Below the pieces are notes generated by a model. That model had not been told where the DNA came from. It saw only the letters and a program-made list of their open reading frames with translations, and made no database searches. From JBARDN01 sp050736695 (GTDB lineage Bacteria > Desulfobacterota > Binatia > Binatales > Binataceae), in NCBI GenBank assembly GCA_050736695.1, contig JBOHWH010000030.1:12887-76886 (forward strand): a stretch of 64,000 nucleotides of DNA. The letters are read 5' to 3'. Positions 1-8,215 of this stretch are shown in pieces. The first letter of the stretch is position 1. The number at the start of each line of letters is the position of its first letter. A program made the translations under genes and the position numbers.

Positions 1-876
1 TTGTCCAACAGCGGCTCCGCACTGCGCGAGTTCCAACCTAAGTGGAACGTGCTGCCAAGCACCAAGCGCGGCACCGGACAACTCCTGGGCGGATTGCTCG
101 CAGGCGCGTCGCCGCTTTCGACCGCGTACATTATTACGCCACGGCGCGACGCGACTCAGATAACCGTGTACGCAAAAAATCGCGAGGGCGAAAACGTCGA
201 GCGTATTGTGCTGCGCACCCAGCGCTTTTTCGCCGAGCCGAAAAATCACGTGAACGGTGTCGAGTTTAAGCTCGCCGCTGGAATTATCGGTGAGCTGGCC
301 GCCGCCAATCAGGAAATTATCGACAACGATCTGCTCCTGAACGTGCTCGCGTTCGCGACGATCTACATAATCATACTCATCACCTATCGATCGTTCATGG
401 CGGGCCTGTACTTGCTGTTTCCGCTGGTGCTGGCCAACGCCGCCATCAATGCCTACATGGGCGCGCACGACGTCGGGATCAATATCAATACTCTTCCCGT
501 GGTGACGGTCGGCGTCGGATTCGGAATTGACTATGCGATTTATATAGTTAGCCGAATCATAGAAGAGCTCGCGCTCGGCCGCGAGCTCACGGACGCGACC
601 TACAATGCGCTTGTCACTTCCGGCAAGGCCGTCGCTTTCACCGCGCTGACGCTCGTGGCCTCGGTGCTGTTCTGGTACTGGTCGAGCATCAGGTTCGACG
701 CCGAGATGGGGATGCTGCTGGCGGTGTGGATGTTCGTGTCGATGCTCGGCGCGATGACGATTCTGCCGGTGCTGATCGTGATGTTCGATCCGAAATTTAT
801 CCATCGCGAGAAAGACCGCATCATCGCGTCGCGGCGGCCCGACTTGGCGCAGCGCACGGTGGCGACGGCGTCATAG
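1..876 (+). CDS. RND/MMPL-family exporter, C-terminal part (5' truncated by window edge)
   Basis: This is the C-terminal 291 residues of an RND-superfamily exporter of the MMPL/hydrophobe type. These proteins use the proton gradient to export lipids or hydrophobic compounds across the inner membrane. After a periplasmic segment (about residues 1-108) comes a helix at about 110-130, then a cluster of four to five helices to about 262. The conserved segment GVGFGIDYAIYIVSRIIEE (about 168-186) is typical of the second RND membrane half. The reading frame is open at base 1, so the first TTG is probably internal and the gene starts upstream. DUF1329 genes, frequent partners of such exporters, lie far away at 52-54 kb. 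Substrate is not determinable. Confidence 0.85.
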   Translation: MSNSGSALREFQPKWNVLPSTKRGTGQLLGGLLAGASPLSTAYIITPRRDATQITVYAKNREGENVERIVLRTQRFFAEPKNHVNGVEFKLAAGIIGELAAANQEIIDNDLLLNVLAFATIYIIILITYRSFMAGLYLLFPLVLANAAINAYMGAHDVGININTLPVVTVGVGFGIDYAIYIVSRIIEELALGRELTDATYNALVTSGKAVAFTALTLVASVLFWYWSSIRFDAEMGMLLAVWMFVSMLGAMTILPVLIVMFDPKFIHREKDRIIASRRPDLAQRTVATAS

Positions 877-901
877 CAAGAGTGCCGAGGTCCTGACGGC
901 A

Positions 902-1294
902 ATGAAGCTTGAGCGGCTGGATCATTTTGGAATCGAGGTCGCCGAACTCGCACGCGCTGAGCGCTTTTACACAGGCGTGCTCGGCCTCGGAGTTGCGGCG
1001 CATCTTGGAGACCAGGTGCTGCTCGAGTGCGGCGAACAAAACCTGGCGCTATTCCGGGTCGCGCGCGCGGCGATGACGCCGCAAGCTCGCGCCGCGCTGA
1101 TCGCGCATCCCCTCGGACGCGGGCATCACGCGTTCAGGGTCAGCGCTCATGACTTCGCGGACGCCAAAGCGCGGCTCGGCGCGGCGGGGGTCGAAACCGC
1201 CGAACCGATAGCTTGGGGTGATCACGATTGTATGTACTTCCTCGACCCCGACGGGAATCTGCTCGAGCTCGTCTTTTATCGCGATGCGGATTGA
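902..1294 (+). CDS. VOC-family (glyoxalase/bleomycin-resistance fold) protein
   Basis: A 130-residue single-domain vicinal-oxygen-chelate protein. It opens with LERLDHFGIEVAELARAERF, the usual first beta-alpha unit with a metal-ligand-type His at residue 7, and ends with DPDGNLLELVFY, the usual last strand with a metal-ligand-type Glu. HHAFRV at about residue 77 is the start of the second half. VOC proteins include isomerases, lyases and ring-cleaving dioxygenases, so the reaction cannot be named. ATG at 902 gives a full-length domain. It lies 25 bp after the RND exporter on the same strand, possibly as part of one transcript. Confidence 0.8.
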   Translation: MKLERLDHFGIEVAELARAERFYTGVLGLGVAAHLGDQVLLECGEQNLALFRVARAAMTPQARAALIAHPLGRGHHAFRVSAHDFADAKARLGAAGVETAEPIAWGDHDCMYFLDPDGNLLELVFYRDAD

Positions 1295-1411
1295 GCGTGG
1301 CTGCGCCGGTTCGCACCGACTCATGGAACTATAAGCCCAGGATGTTTTGCATGTCTGTGAGCAATCCGGTAACAGGGCTTGGTGTTATGGCGCGAAACCG
1401 GGGTCAATGAA

Positions 1412-2026
1412 ATGACCGTCCGCTTTACTGCGGCGCTTGCGCTTCTGACCGTCGCCGTGCTGGCGATGCCCGCGAGCGCGCACGCTAAAATGGACCGCTA
1501 TATCGTCGATCCCGCGAAGTGCGAGGTCATCACGGTGGTCGCGCAGCCATTGGATAAGTTTCGCGGCGACGCCGTGGGTTCTTTCCAGGTGCGCTCAGGC
1601 GAAATTTCCGGCAATCCCGCTGATCCCGCCAAGGGCGCCAGGATCAAGCTGATCCTCGATTCTTCGAGCTACTCAAGCGGCAACACGCGGCGCGATAGTG
1701 TCGTGACCGGAACCGTGCTCGATGCAACCGACTACCCCGACATCACGTTTGCGAGCACCGGCGTGCAGGACGTCGCGATCGACACGCCCGGCGAAGGTTC
1801 CGCGTTGATCATTGGCAATCTCACCCTACGCGGTCAGACGCAAACGCTTAACGCGTTGGTGAGCGTAAACCTGATTGGAAAGAAAGGCCTCGAAGCGCGC
1901 GGCGAACTTACCTTCCGCTACCCGCGATTCGGACTGGTGGTGCCCAAGGGGGTGTTTGGGCTGATGCGCGCGAGTGACGAGGTGACGGTCAAGTTTCGGA
2001 TCGTCGCGACCCGTTCCGCTTCCTGA
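1412..2026 (+). CDS. YceI-family periplasmic lipid-binding protein
   Basis: YceI-like protein of 204 residues. ATG at 1412 is preferred over an upstream TTG at 1379 because it begins directly with a clean signal peptide (MTVRFTAALALLTVAVLAMP, cleavage probably after ASAHA). The mature part follows the YceI lipocalin-like pattern: YIVDPAKCEV, then SSSYSSGNTRRDSVV, DYPDITFAST, GNLTLRGQTQTL and a C-terminal FGLVVPKGVFGL strand pair. YceI proteins bind isoprenoid or fatty amide ligands in the periplasm; the ligand here is unknown. The 3' end overlaps the convergent secreted gene by 38 bp. Confidence 0.85.
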   Translation: MTVRFTAALALLTVAVLAMPASAHAKMDRYIVDPAKCEVITVVAQPLDKFRGDAVGSFQVRSGEISGNPADPAKGARIKLILDSSSYSSGNTRRDSVVTGTVLDATDYPDITFASTGVQDVAIDTPGEGSALIIGNLTLRGQTQTLNALVSVNLIGKKGLEARGELTFRYPRFGLVVPKGVFGLMRASDEVTVKFRIVATRSAS

Positions 2027-3347
2027 ACTGCACGGGCTTTGCGCGCGGCGCGGTACTCAACTCGCGCGCGGTTGTGGCGCGCACGATCGGCGCGGTGTGC
2101 AGCTCCCGGAACATCACTTCCGGGTCGTAGTTTCCCGGCGCTGTGATCAGCAGCGAATCCAGCGAATGCGCTCCGCGCGCCATCGTTTTCCATCCGGTCA
2201 TCACGTAGCCGATGCTGCGGCTGGAAGCGTGCGGGTCCGCGCGCGTGGCCGAGGCGCCGGTCTCGTCGCGGAAATATAGCTTGCGCTTGATCTTGTCCAG
2301 ATCCGCGACCGGGGCGAGCGTCTGCACGGTGGTGCGGCCGTGGCCGCGAAACGCGATCCATTTGATCGTGCCGGCGGGGTCGCCGCGGAGCGCTTGCTCG
2401 GCGCGAAAATCGCCAATCTGAATCGGCGCCGAGTGCATCCCGGACCACAGCAGCTCATATCCGCTCAGATCGGTGAAATCAAAATCGACCCGGACCTCGA
2501 CGTCGCCGAACAGCGCGTCCGGCAGCGGCGGAAAATCGACCGTGAACGGATTTTCAAAGTAGTCGCGGTAAAAAAAATCATCGCTCAGCGCCGCCGACGA
2601 GCTGATCCCCGCGAAAAGATTCACCGAGTGGCTGACTCGCTTGATCACACGAATCGGCCCTGCCTTCCATGCCAGCACGCGGTTGCGCACGTCGTCCTCG
2701 GTAAGCGAGATATGAAACAGCCCGAGCACACGCGCCCGCATCCCGACCTTGAACCGATCGATCATGTTCGGCAGATGCTGGCCCTTGCGATTCTGCAAAG
2801 TGAAATCGCTTGGAATGCCGTTGGTGAAACCCAGACGATAACTGTCGCTCTCGATCGCGCCGGTCGCCGAATCGTAGTCGATATAACTGATCGGGCTGAG
2901 CCGGGGGTTGTCCACCGCCGCGATATACACGTAACGGACCCGGCCGCCCAGCGGATCGATGACCTGAACCTCATCCGCTCCCGCAGGCAGCGCGCCGCCG
3001 CGCGGCGCCCGCTCGCCCAGGTCCGACACCATCATCGCGACCTCGTCGTTGCTGTCGAGCACCCCCGGTGATTCGTCAACCGTCGGCTCGGGCCCATCGG
3101 GCAGCGCGTAGGTGCCGTCTACGGCGATCTCGTCGATCTGGAACGGAATCGGCTCGAGCGTGGCGCCGTGAGCGGCCAGAACCTCGAAGCGGCTGGTGCG
3201 CTGGCCGATGAGTTCCGGAATCTGCGCGCCCAGAATTACAAGCGGCTGCCAAGCGCGCGGGCTCGAGAGTGCGCGCCCCGCTGTCAGCAGAAGGAGTAGC
3301 GCGGTCGCAAGTGCGGCGCGGGCATGGCGGAGGCGGTGACGATCCAT
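1989..3347 (-). CDS. secreted protein of unknown function
   Basis: I do not recognise this 452-residue protein. It begins with a signal peptide (about residues 1-28, core ATALLLLLTAGRALS). The mature protein looks like a globular beta-rich domain with repeated acidic stretches: FQIDEIAVDGTY, SNDEVAMMVSDLGE, VDFDFTDLSGYELLWSGMHS. It has no transmembrane helix after the signal, no lipobox and no obvious catalytic motif. It converges on and overlaps the YceI gene by 38 bp. It is divergent from the ParB-like gene, whose ATG lies 15 bp from this start, so the two share a very short promoter region or one promoter lies inside the other gene. Confidence 0.6.
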   Translation of the reverse strand: MDRHRLRHARAALATALLLLLTAGRALSSPRAWQPLVILGAQIPELIGQRTSRFEVLAAHGATLEPIPFQIDEIAVDGTYALPDGPEPTVDESPGVLDSNDEVAMMVSDLGERAPRGGALPAGADEVQVIDPLGGRVRYVYIAAVDNPRLSPISYIDYDSATGAIESDSYRLGFTNGIPSDFTLQNRKGQHLPNMIDRFKVGMRARVLGLFHISLTEDDVRNRVLAWKAGPIRVIKRVSHSVNLFAGISSSAALSDDFFYRDYFENPFTVDFPPLPDALFGDVEVRVDFDFTDLSGYELLWSGMHSAPIQIGDFRAEQALRGDPAGTIKWIAFRGHGRTTVQTLAPVADLDKIKRKLYFRDETGASATRADPHASSRSIGYVMTGWKTMARGAHSLDSLLITAPGNYDPEVMFRELHTAPIVRATTARELSTAPRAKPVQFRKRNGSRRSET

Positions 3348-3361
3348 TACAACTGCCTAGC

Positions 3362-4273
3362 ATGGCGGATTTTTCGGTTGCGCCAAAGGGCGCGAAGCCT
3401 CCTCGCGAAATCGAGGAATTGGCCGCATCGATCGAGGCCGACGGCGGCGCGGCGCTGGCCGCCTACCAGGAGCCGCTCGGCGACCATTGGCATTTGTTCG
3501 CGATGCTACCGATCGAAAAGGTCGAGCCGACACCTTATCAGCGCGATCTCTCGCCGACGCATCTGAAGCGGATGGTCGAGGTGATGAAGAAGCTCGATCG
3601 CTTTACCGAGCCGATCGTCGCGGTGCGTCTGGACGGCATCTACTACACGCCCAACGGGAATCATCGCCGCGCCGCCGCGGAAAAATCGAAGGCGAAACTG
3701 ATTCCCGCGATCGTGATTCCCGAGCCTGATGTCGCTTTCCAGATCCTGGCGCTCAACACCGAGAAGCAGCACAACCTGCGCGACAAGGCGCTCGAGGTGG
3801 TGAGGATGTACCGGGCGCGGATGGAACAGGACGCGCGCCGGTCCGAAAAAGACTTCGCGTTTGAGTTTGAACGCGCGCATTTCATCACGCTCGGAATCAT
3901 GTACGAGAAAAAACCCCGCTTCTCGGGCGGCGTGTACGCTCCCCTGCTGAGCCGCGTCGATGGATTCCTCTCCAAGCCGCTCGGCGCCGCGTACGACGAT
4001 CGCCTCGAGCGCGCGGCCCAAATCGAGCGCGCCGACGAGCTGCTGGTCGGCCTAGTCGTACAGGGCAAGAAGCGCGGCCTGATGCATCCATATCTCAAGA
4101 ACTTCATCGTCGCGCGCTCGAATCCTCTAACCCGCGCACACAAGAACCTGCCAACCTGCAAAGTGGCGCTCGCAAGCCTGATCAAAGCCCTCGAAGATTT
4201 CGACCTCGGCAAAATCCACTACGGCCAAATCCGCGACGCCGCCCAAATCGTCGCTGCGACGGCGAGTGAGTAG
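3362..4273 (+). CDS. ParB/Srx-like N-terminal-domain protein
   Basis: 303 residues from ATG 3362. Residues about 40-130 resemble the ParB/sulfiredoxin nucleotide-binding fold: IEKVEPTPYQRDLSP (ParB box I-like), FTEPIVAVRLDGIYYTPNGN, then GNHRRAAAEKSKAKLIPAIV, the counterpart of ParB box II (GERRxRA). In that fold the Arg pair binds the nucleotide phosphate. The rest (130-303) is helical with no obvious helix-turn-helix and no similarity I can name. There is no parA or parS next to it, so a role in segregation is not supported. The last 20 codons lie inside the 164-bp repeat and are duplicated at 8157, where they are fused in frame to an Rhs fragment. Confidence 0.7.
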   Translation: MADFSVAPKGAKPPREIEELAASIEADGGAALAAYQEPLGDHWHLFAMLPIEKVEPTPYQRDLSPTHLKRMVEVMKKLDRFTEPIVAVRLDGIYYTPNGNHRRAAAEKSKAKLIPAIVIPEPDVAFQILALNTEKQHNLRDKALEVVRMYRARMEQDARRSEKDFAFEFERAHFITLGIMYEKKPRFSGGVYAPLLSRVDGFLSKPLGAAYDDRLERAAQIERADELLVGLVVQGKKRGLMHPYLKNFIVARSNPLTRAHKNLPTCKVALASLIKALEDFDLGKIHYGQIRDAAQIVAATASE

Positions 4274-4378
4274 CGATCGCCGAATCGCGGCCCTGCGGCG
4301 AAAGGCTCCTTCAGACGACGCGCGCCACGCCGGGGATGCTCCGGATTGCCGCACTTGATCCCCAACTGAGTAGCAGCA
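4215..4378. repeat. left copy of 164-bp direct repeat flanking the Rhs insertion
   Basis: Bases 4215-4378 repeat at 8157-8320 in the same orientation and with the same length, with about seven mismatches. The repeat contains the last 20 codons of the ParB-like gene, then the intergenic gap, then the last 22 codons and stop of the acyltransferase gene read on the minus strand. In this copy the ParB part is joined to its real gene and the acyltransferase part is a stub. Everything between the two copies is Rhs material. The simplest reading is a duplication of the target at insertion. Confidence 0.9.
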
Positions 4379-4387
4379 TTCTATGAT

Positions 4388-5227
4388 ATGCTAAATATCG
4401 CGCAGGAACAGTTCTCTACCGGAGGTGTTGGCGACATGCTGCCGGGTCTCGGCCTCGACCGGTATTTCTCGCGGACCGATTCGTCGGGAACCTCTGCTAT
4501 CCTGACCGACAAGCTCGGATCTACATTGGGGATGGTGAACTCGTCGGGCGCGATCGGGACCGGCTATGGGTACGGCCCCTTCGGGCAGACAACAATCTCA
4601 GGTGCCTCGAGCACGAATCCTATCCAGTACACCGGACGCGAGATGGACCCGACCGGTCTCTACTTTCTGCGCGCGAGATACTACAACCCCATTGCGCAGC
4701 GCTTCATCTCACAGGATCCGATCGGCCTCTCCGGTGGTCAAGTCAATCTCTACGCGTATGTCAGTAATAGCCCAATGAATTTTATCGATCGAATGGGCCT
4801 AGGTGGCGGCGGCGGCGGTGGCGGTGGTGGAGGCGGCAATGGTCCGGGAAATTGCTATGGAGACTGCAACCCACCGCCTGCACCTCCTTCCACACCCGGA
4901 GCCGGTTCCAGTTACTACGAAGGCGTGAATAGCGGCGCGACGGGCGATATTCCGGGCGGTCCGGTCACCTTCGACCAAGCTGCTTCCAAAACGCCGAATG
5001 CTTTTCTTACTCCGTCGCTCACGTTGATCGGTATGGGCGTCGCGTTTGTGGTCGTCGTCGGCGTAATAGTCGCTTTTGCACCGGAGCTGGCGGCTTCAGC
5101 CGCCGTGATATTTTTGGCCAGGGCAGCTATTGCGACCGGAATATTAGCCATAGCATTTGGGGCTGCTTTGCTGGGCTTAGGAGCGGCTGGTCCCGGCGTG
5201 CAGGCTCCGGTGGCGCCTGTTCCATAG
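4388..5227 (+). CDS. Rhs core C-terminal half with toxin-like tail 1 (orphan Rhs tip)
   Basis: 279 residues. Residues 1-138 are the end of an Rhs/YD-repeat core, closing with YYNPIAQRFISQDPIGL and FIDRMGL, the place where Rhs proteins are cleaved to release the toxin tip. A run of eleven glycines (about 139-149) and a Pro-rich linker follow. The tail (about 190-270) has two to three strongly hydrophobic helices (around GMGVAFVVVVGVIVAF and AAVIFLARAAIATGILAIAF), suggesting a membrane-inserting or pore-forming tip rather than a nuclease. There is no Rhs N terminus: the frame opens only at 4370, inside the repeat. The core is nearly identical to 6334-6745. It is likely silent unless recombined into a full-length rhs gene. 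Confidence 0.7.
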   Translation: MLNIAQEQFSTGGVGDMLPGLGLDRYFSRTDSSGTSAILTDKLGSTLGMVNSSGAIGTGYGYGPFGQTTISGASSTNPIQYTGREMDPTGLYFLRARYYNPIAQRFISQDPIGLSGGQVNLYAYVSNSPMNFIDRMGLGGGGGGGGGGGGNGPGNCYGDCNPPPAPPSTPGAGSSYYEGVNSGATGDIPGGPVTFDQAASKTPNAFLTPSLTLIGMGVAFVVVVGVIVAFAPELAASAAVIFLARAAIATGILAIAFGAALLGLGAAGPGVQAPVAPVP

Positions 5228-5254
5228 TAATCCAAGCCCCCGAGGTTCTCTTAT

Positions 5255-5782
5255 ATGTCGACAACGGTGCGAAGGTGGTGTAGATACTTCTTCTTACCGG
5301 GAGCAATTCTAGGTCTCGCTTTTGCCTTGATTGGCTGGATTTTGCCGGGTAGACCAATCGGTCTTGGGAGCCTCATCGCTGGGGCATTTGTCGCGCTCTA
5401 CTACGGAAGCCTTGTCATGACTCTCGGATTCTTCGTCGATCTGCCGAAGAACCCAATTGAAGACCCCACCGTGCGGACGATAGCCGCCACCATTGCTTTT
5501 CTTGCATGGGTGCTTAGCCTAGTTACATCGATCATGTATCGGACGGAAGTTTACGCAGCCGTGGGATTTATTCCGTTGCTGCTCGCGATCGGTATCATTT
5601 GGGAACAGCGTAGCGATGAAGTTCGTTTAGCGATTGGTATTTCAGGCCTTGTTTTAATGATTGGCGCCATGAGGATCGTCGGGATTGAAATGATTGTTTT
5701 TGTGCCCTTTACACTGGCGATGATCTACTACGCGGGCTTAAAGCTTCGCGAGGGCTATCACTTAGGTACAAAGATGCCGTGA
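5255..5782 (+). CDS. multi-spanning membrane protein, putative immunity to Rhs tail 1
   Basis: 175 residues from ATG 5255, 28 bp after the Rhs tip. There are five to six hydrophobic segments (about 13-30, 37-60, 72-92, 100-118, 125-140, 145-160) and almost no soluble domain. Base use is visibly AT-richer than in the Rhs core. I recognise no family. Position alone, a small gene directly after a toxin tip, suggests an immunity protein. A membrane immunity protein would fit a membrane-acting tip such as tail 1. Function is inferred from context only. Confidence 0.5.
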   Translation: MSTTVRRWCRYFFLPGAILGLAFALIGWILPGRPIGLGSLIAGAFVALYYGSLVMTLGFFVDLPKNPIEDPTVRTIAATIAFLAWVLSLVTSIMYRTEVYAAVGFIPLLLAIGIIWEQRSDEVRLAIGISGLVLMIGAMRIVGIEMIVFVPFTLAMIYYAGLKLREGYHLGTKMP

Positions 5783-5825
5783 GGAAACGAGGAGCATTCG
5801 CCCGCAAGATAGCCAATGCAATTTA

Positions 5826-6722
5826 TTGTCTGCCGTGCGGCTAGGATTGGGGGGTACCTCGGAGACGCGCGGGAGCCAGAGCGTCGGAATCGTTTACACC
5901 TCCGACGGCAGGGCGCAGACCCTTACGCTGCCCAACGGCGTCCGCATCGCGTACGGCTACGACGCGGACTCGCATCCGACCTCGATAAATTACAGCAGCA
6001 CCGGCGCGGGCGCGCTCGGCGGCCTGACCTACGGCTACGACAATGACGGCAGGGTAAACAGCTTGGGCGGCTCACTCGCCAGCGTCAACCTGCCCGCCGC
6101 GATGACGGCGACTTATGACAACGGCAATCAGCTCGCGACCTGGAACGGGAACGCGGCGACGACCGACGGCAATGGTAATCTGCTCGCCGATCCGTCAATC
6201 AGTTCGGCTTACACGTGGAACGAGCGCAACCAGCTCTCAACCGCGACGGTCGGCGCCATGCAAAGCAGCTACGTCTATGATGCGCTGGGGAGGCGCGCAG
6301 GGCAGACGAGCGCGGCGGTGACCACGCAATACGTCTTTGATATGCTTAATGTCGCGCAAGAGCAGTTCTCGACCGGAGGTGTTGGCGACATGCTGCCGGG
6401 ACTCGGCCTCGACCGGTATTTCTCGCGGACCGATTCGTCGGGAACCTCTGCTATCCTGACCGACAAGCTCGGCTCTACATTGGGAATGGTGAACTCCTCC
6501 GGCTCGATCGGCACCGGATACCAGTACGGCCCTTTCGGACAAACGGCGAGCACCGGCTCATCGAGCACGAATCCTATTCAATACACGGGACGCGAGATGG
6601 ACCCGACTGGGCTCTACTTCCTGCGCGCACGTTACTACAATCCCGTTCTCCAGATGTTCATCTCTCCAGACCCCGCCGGCCTTTTGGGGGGGGCAGGTCA
6701 ATCTCTATGCGTACGTCGGTAA
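5826..6722 (+). CDS. Rhs core fragment 2, frame broken at a G8 tract
   Basis: 298 residues of Rhs/YD-repeat core starting at TTG 5826, without the N-terminal part of a normal Rhs protein. YD-type repeats are clear: YTSDGRAQTLTLPNGVRIAYG, LTYGYDNDGRVNSLGGSLAS, YTWNERNQLSTA, SYVYDALGRR. The hallmark end LYFLRARYYNPVLQMFISPD begins, but the frame then passes through eight Gs (6686-6693) and ends at a stop after QSLCVRR. The homologous core at 4.4 kb shows that seven Gs would keep the frame and join this core to the tail starting at 6724. This is either a switchable (phase-variable) site, a decayed gene or a sequence error. Confidence 0.7.
   Translation: MSAVRLGLGGTSETRGSQSVGIVYTSDGRAQTLTLPNGVRIAYGYDADSHPTSINYSSTGAGALGGLTYGYDNDGRVNSLGGSLASVNLPAAMTATYDNGNQLATWNGNAATTDGNGNLLADPSISSAYTWNERNQLSTATVGAMQSSYVYDALGRRAGQTSAAVTTQYVFDMLNVAQEQFSTGGVGDMLPGLGLDRYFSRTDSSGTSAILTDKLGSTLGMVNSSGSIGTGYQYGPFGQTASTGSSSTNPIQYTGREMDPTGLYFLRARYYNPVLQMFISPDPAGLLGGAGQSLCVRR
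6686..6693 (+). repeat. G8 homopolymer at the Rhs core/tail junction
   Basis: Eight consecutive Gs interrupt the Rhs frame. Comparison with the other core copy shows the codons should read Gly-Leu-Leu-Gly-Gly-Gln-Val-Asn-Leu-Tyr-Ala-Tyr-Val, which needs seven Gs. Loss of one G, or gain of two, fuses residues of the 5826 frame to the 6724 frame. Such tracts slip during replication and act as on/off switches in many surface and toxin genes. They are also a classic place for base-calling errors. Confidence 0.75.
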
Positions 6723-6723
6723 C

Positions 6724-7290
6724 ATGCCCCTTAATTTCGTGGACCGCCTCGGACTCCAATACTCAGGTGGCGGCGGCGGAGGTGGTGACCCTCCGGGTCC
6801 GGGTACCTATGATGACGGCTGTAACGGCTGCGAAACCAATCCAGGGGGAAATCCTGGATCCCCCGGGGGCGGTGCTGGAGGTGGCCCGGGCGCCCCAGGA
6901 GGGGATCCGGTCGCGATTGGTTCGTTGCCAGCGGCGGGACAAATCAGCCCCGGATCAGTGCCTGGCATTACAATCGGCAACTTGTCTCAAGTTACCTCCG
7001 GATTTAGCGCCACATTAGGTAACGTTAATCTCGGGTATACCTTTGGCAAAGGATGGTCAGGCTCCGTTTTGGTAGGCGTAGCCATAGGGATTGGCTTTGA
7101 GTTTGGAATCAGCGATCCATATGCGGGTATGCCAATAGGCGGGATCGATATTGGATTTGGACACAATCTCGGCATTACAGTTGGCCTTTCGAGGAGCTAC
7201 CTCACAGGCGGAACAGTCGTATCTTCCGTAACACTCGATACCGGCGCGTCCGCTGGGCTGCCTGTAGGATACGAGATACCGGTGTTTTAA
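6724..7290 (+). CDS. Rhs toxin-like tail 2 (out of frame with its core)
   Basis: 188 residues as read from ATG 6724, but this ATG is probably an internal Met: the frame upstream already encodes QVNLYAYVGN, the end of the Rhs core. FVDRLGL at residues 5-11 is the release site. A Gly/Pro-rich linker follows (about 15-70). The tail has alternating small and hydrophobic stretches (GSVLVGVAIGIGFEFGISD, GGIDIGFGHNLGITVG) that look like a glycine-rich amphipathic beta region. I recognise no toxin family. A 94-residue membrane protein follows after 14 bp. Expression probably depends on the G8 tract. Confidence 0.55.
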   Translation: MPLNFVDRLGLQYSGGGGGGGDPPGPGTYDDGCNGCETNPGGNPGSPGGGAGGGPGAPGGDPVAIGSLPAAGQISPGSVPGITIGNLSQVTSGFSATLGNVNLGYTFGKGWSGSVLVGVAIGIGFEFGISDPYAGMPIGGIDIGFGHNLGITVGLSRSYLTGGTVVSSVTLDTGASAGLPVGYEIPVF

Positions 7291-7304
7291 GAATCAGCGG
7301 GAGA

Positions 7305-7589
7305 TTGTCGGTGACTAAGCTGCTATTGAACATTCTATTCTGGAATTTCTTTACGCTAGCAGGGTGGCTACTCGTGATTGGTACGTATAAGAGATGGGAA
7401 TGGCTGATCGATCCGCCTACTAAGTATTGGATGGTTTATTCGCAGTCCGCAATTAAACGAGTCTTCGGACGCCGTACAGTTGTTATTTTTACATATTCGT
7501 TGGCGGTAGCACTCATCGTAGTTGGTATGTTCAGCCTGATACAAATCGGGATCTCAGCTACGCATGTGCCTGGGACCAGATTGGGCTGA
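7305..7589 (+). CDS. small two-helix membrane protein, putative immunity to Rhs tail 2
   Basis: 94 residues, starting at TTG 7305 or GTG 7311. There are two transmembrane helices, at about 8-27 (LLNILFWNFFTLAGWLLVIG) and 61-83 (VVIFTYSLAVALIVVGMFSL), with a basic and aromatic loop between them (YKRWEWLIDPPTKYW). It lies directly after Rhs tail 2, exactly as the 5255 gene follows tail 1, so an immunity role is the natural guess. No family is recognised. The 185 bp after it (7590-7774) show no credible gene. Confidence 0.45.
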   Translation: MSVTKLLLNILFWNFFTLAGWLLVIGTYKRWEWLIDPPTKYWMVYSQSAIKRVFGRRTVVIFTYSLAVALIVVGMFSLIQIGISATHVPGTRLG

Positions 7590-7774
7590 CATGCGAAATC
7601 CTTCGAACTTTGAGAGTTGCAAGGGAAGATCCAAGGTGTCTTTACTTGCAATCGGCGCCAACAATGCGAAAAGCCACCTTGCTGCTTCGCCGCGACGGCC
7701 GCCAGTGAACTGAGGAACCACTGCTGAGGGAAAGAGTTGTTCCGCCAAAACAATGGAAAAGAAATAGCGGCGCT

Positions 7775-8215
7775 GTGGGCTGTATTCGAGACGGCAGGAC
7801 GCAGACTCTCACGCTGCCCAACGGCGTCAGCATCGCGTATGGCTACGACGCGGACTCGGATCCAACCTCGATAAACTACAGCAACACCGGCGCCGGAGCG
7901 CTCGGCGGCCTGACCTACGGTTACGACAACGACGGCAGGGTGAACAGCTTGGGCGGCTCACTCGCCAGCGTCAATCTGCCCGCCGCGATGACAGCGACCT
8001 ACGACACCGGCAATCAACTCGCGACCTGGAACGGGAACGCGGCGACGACCGATGGCAACGGCAACCTGCGTAGCGACCCGTCAGTGACCGGAACATACAC
8101 CTGGAACGAACGCAATCAACTATCAACCGCGACGGTCGGCGGCGTGCAAAGCAGCTTCCACTACGGTCAAATCCGCGACGCCGCCCAAATCGTCGCCGCG
8201 ACCGCGAGTGAGTAG
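7775..8215 (+). pseudogene. Rhs core fragment 3 (N-side half) fused in frame to the ParB-like C terminus
   Basis: Bases about 7790-8156 match 5908-6270 of core 2 and encode the YD-repeat half that core fragment 1 lacks. At 8157 the sequence switches without a break into the duplicated 3' end of the ParB-like gene, so the frame ends with HYGQIRDAAQIVAATASE. Fragment 3 stops where fragment 1 would begin in an intact core (allowing for a 60-bp deletion in fragment 1), so the two outer fragments are complementary halves of a single core. It has no toxin tail of its own and no proper start, so it is a relic or a recombination substrate. Confidence 0.75.

Noticed and set aside
3362..4273. ParB plasmid or chromosome partition system
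   Set aside because: Only the N-terminal ParB/Srx-like fold is visible; no ParA, no parS-like sites and no helix-turn-helix region were recognised.
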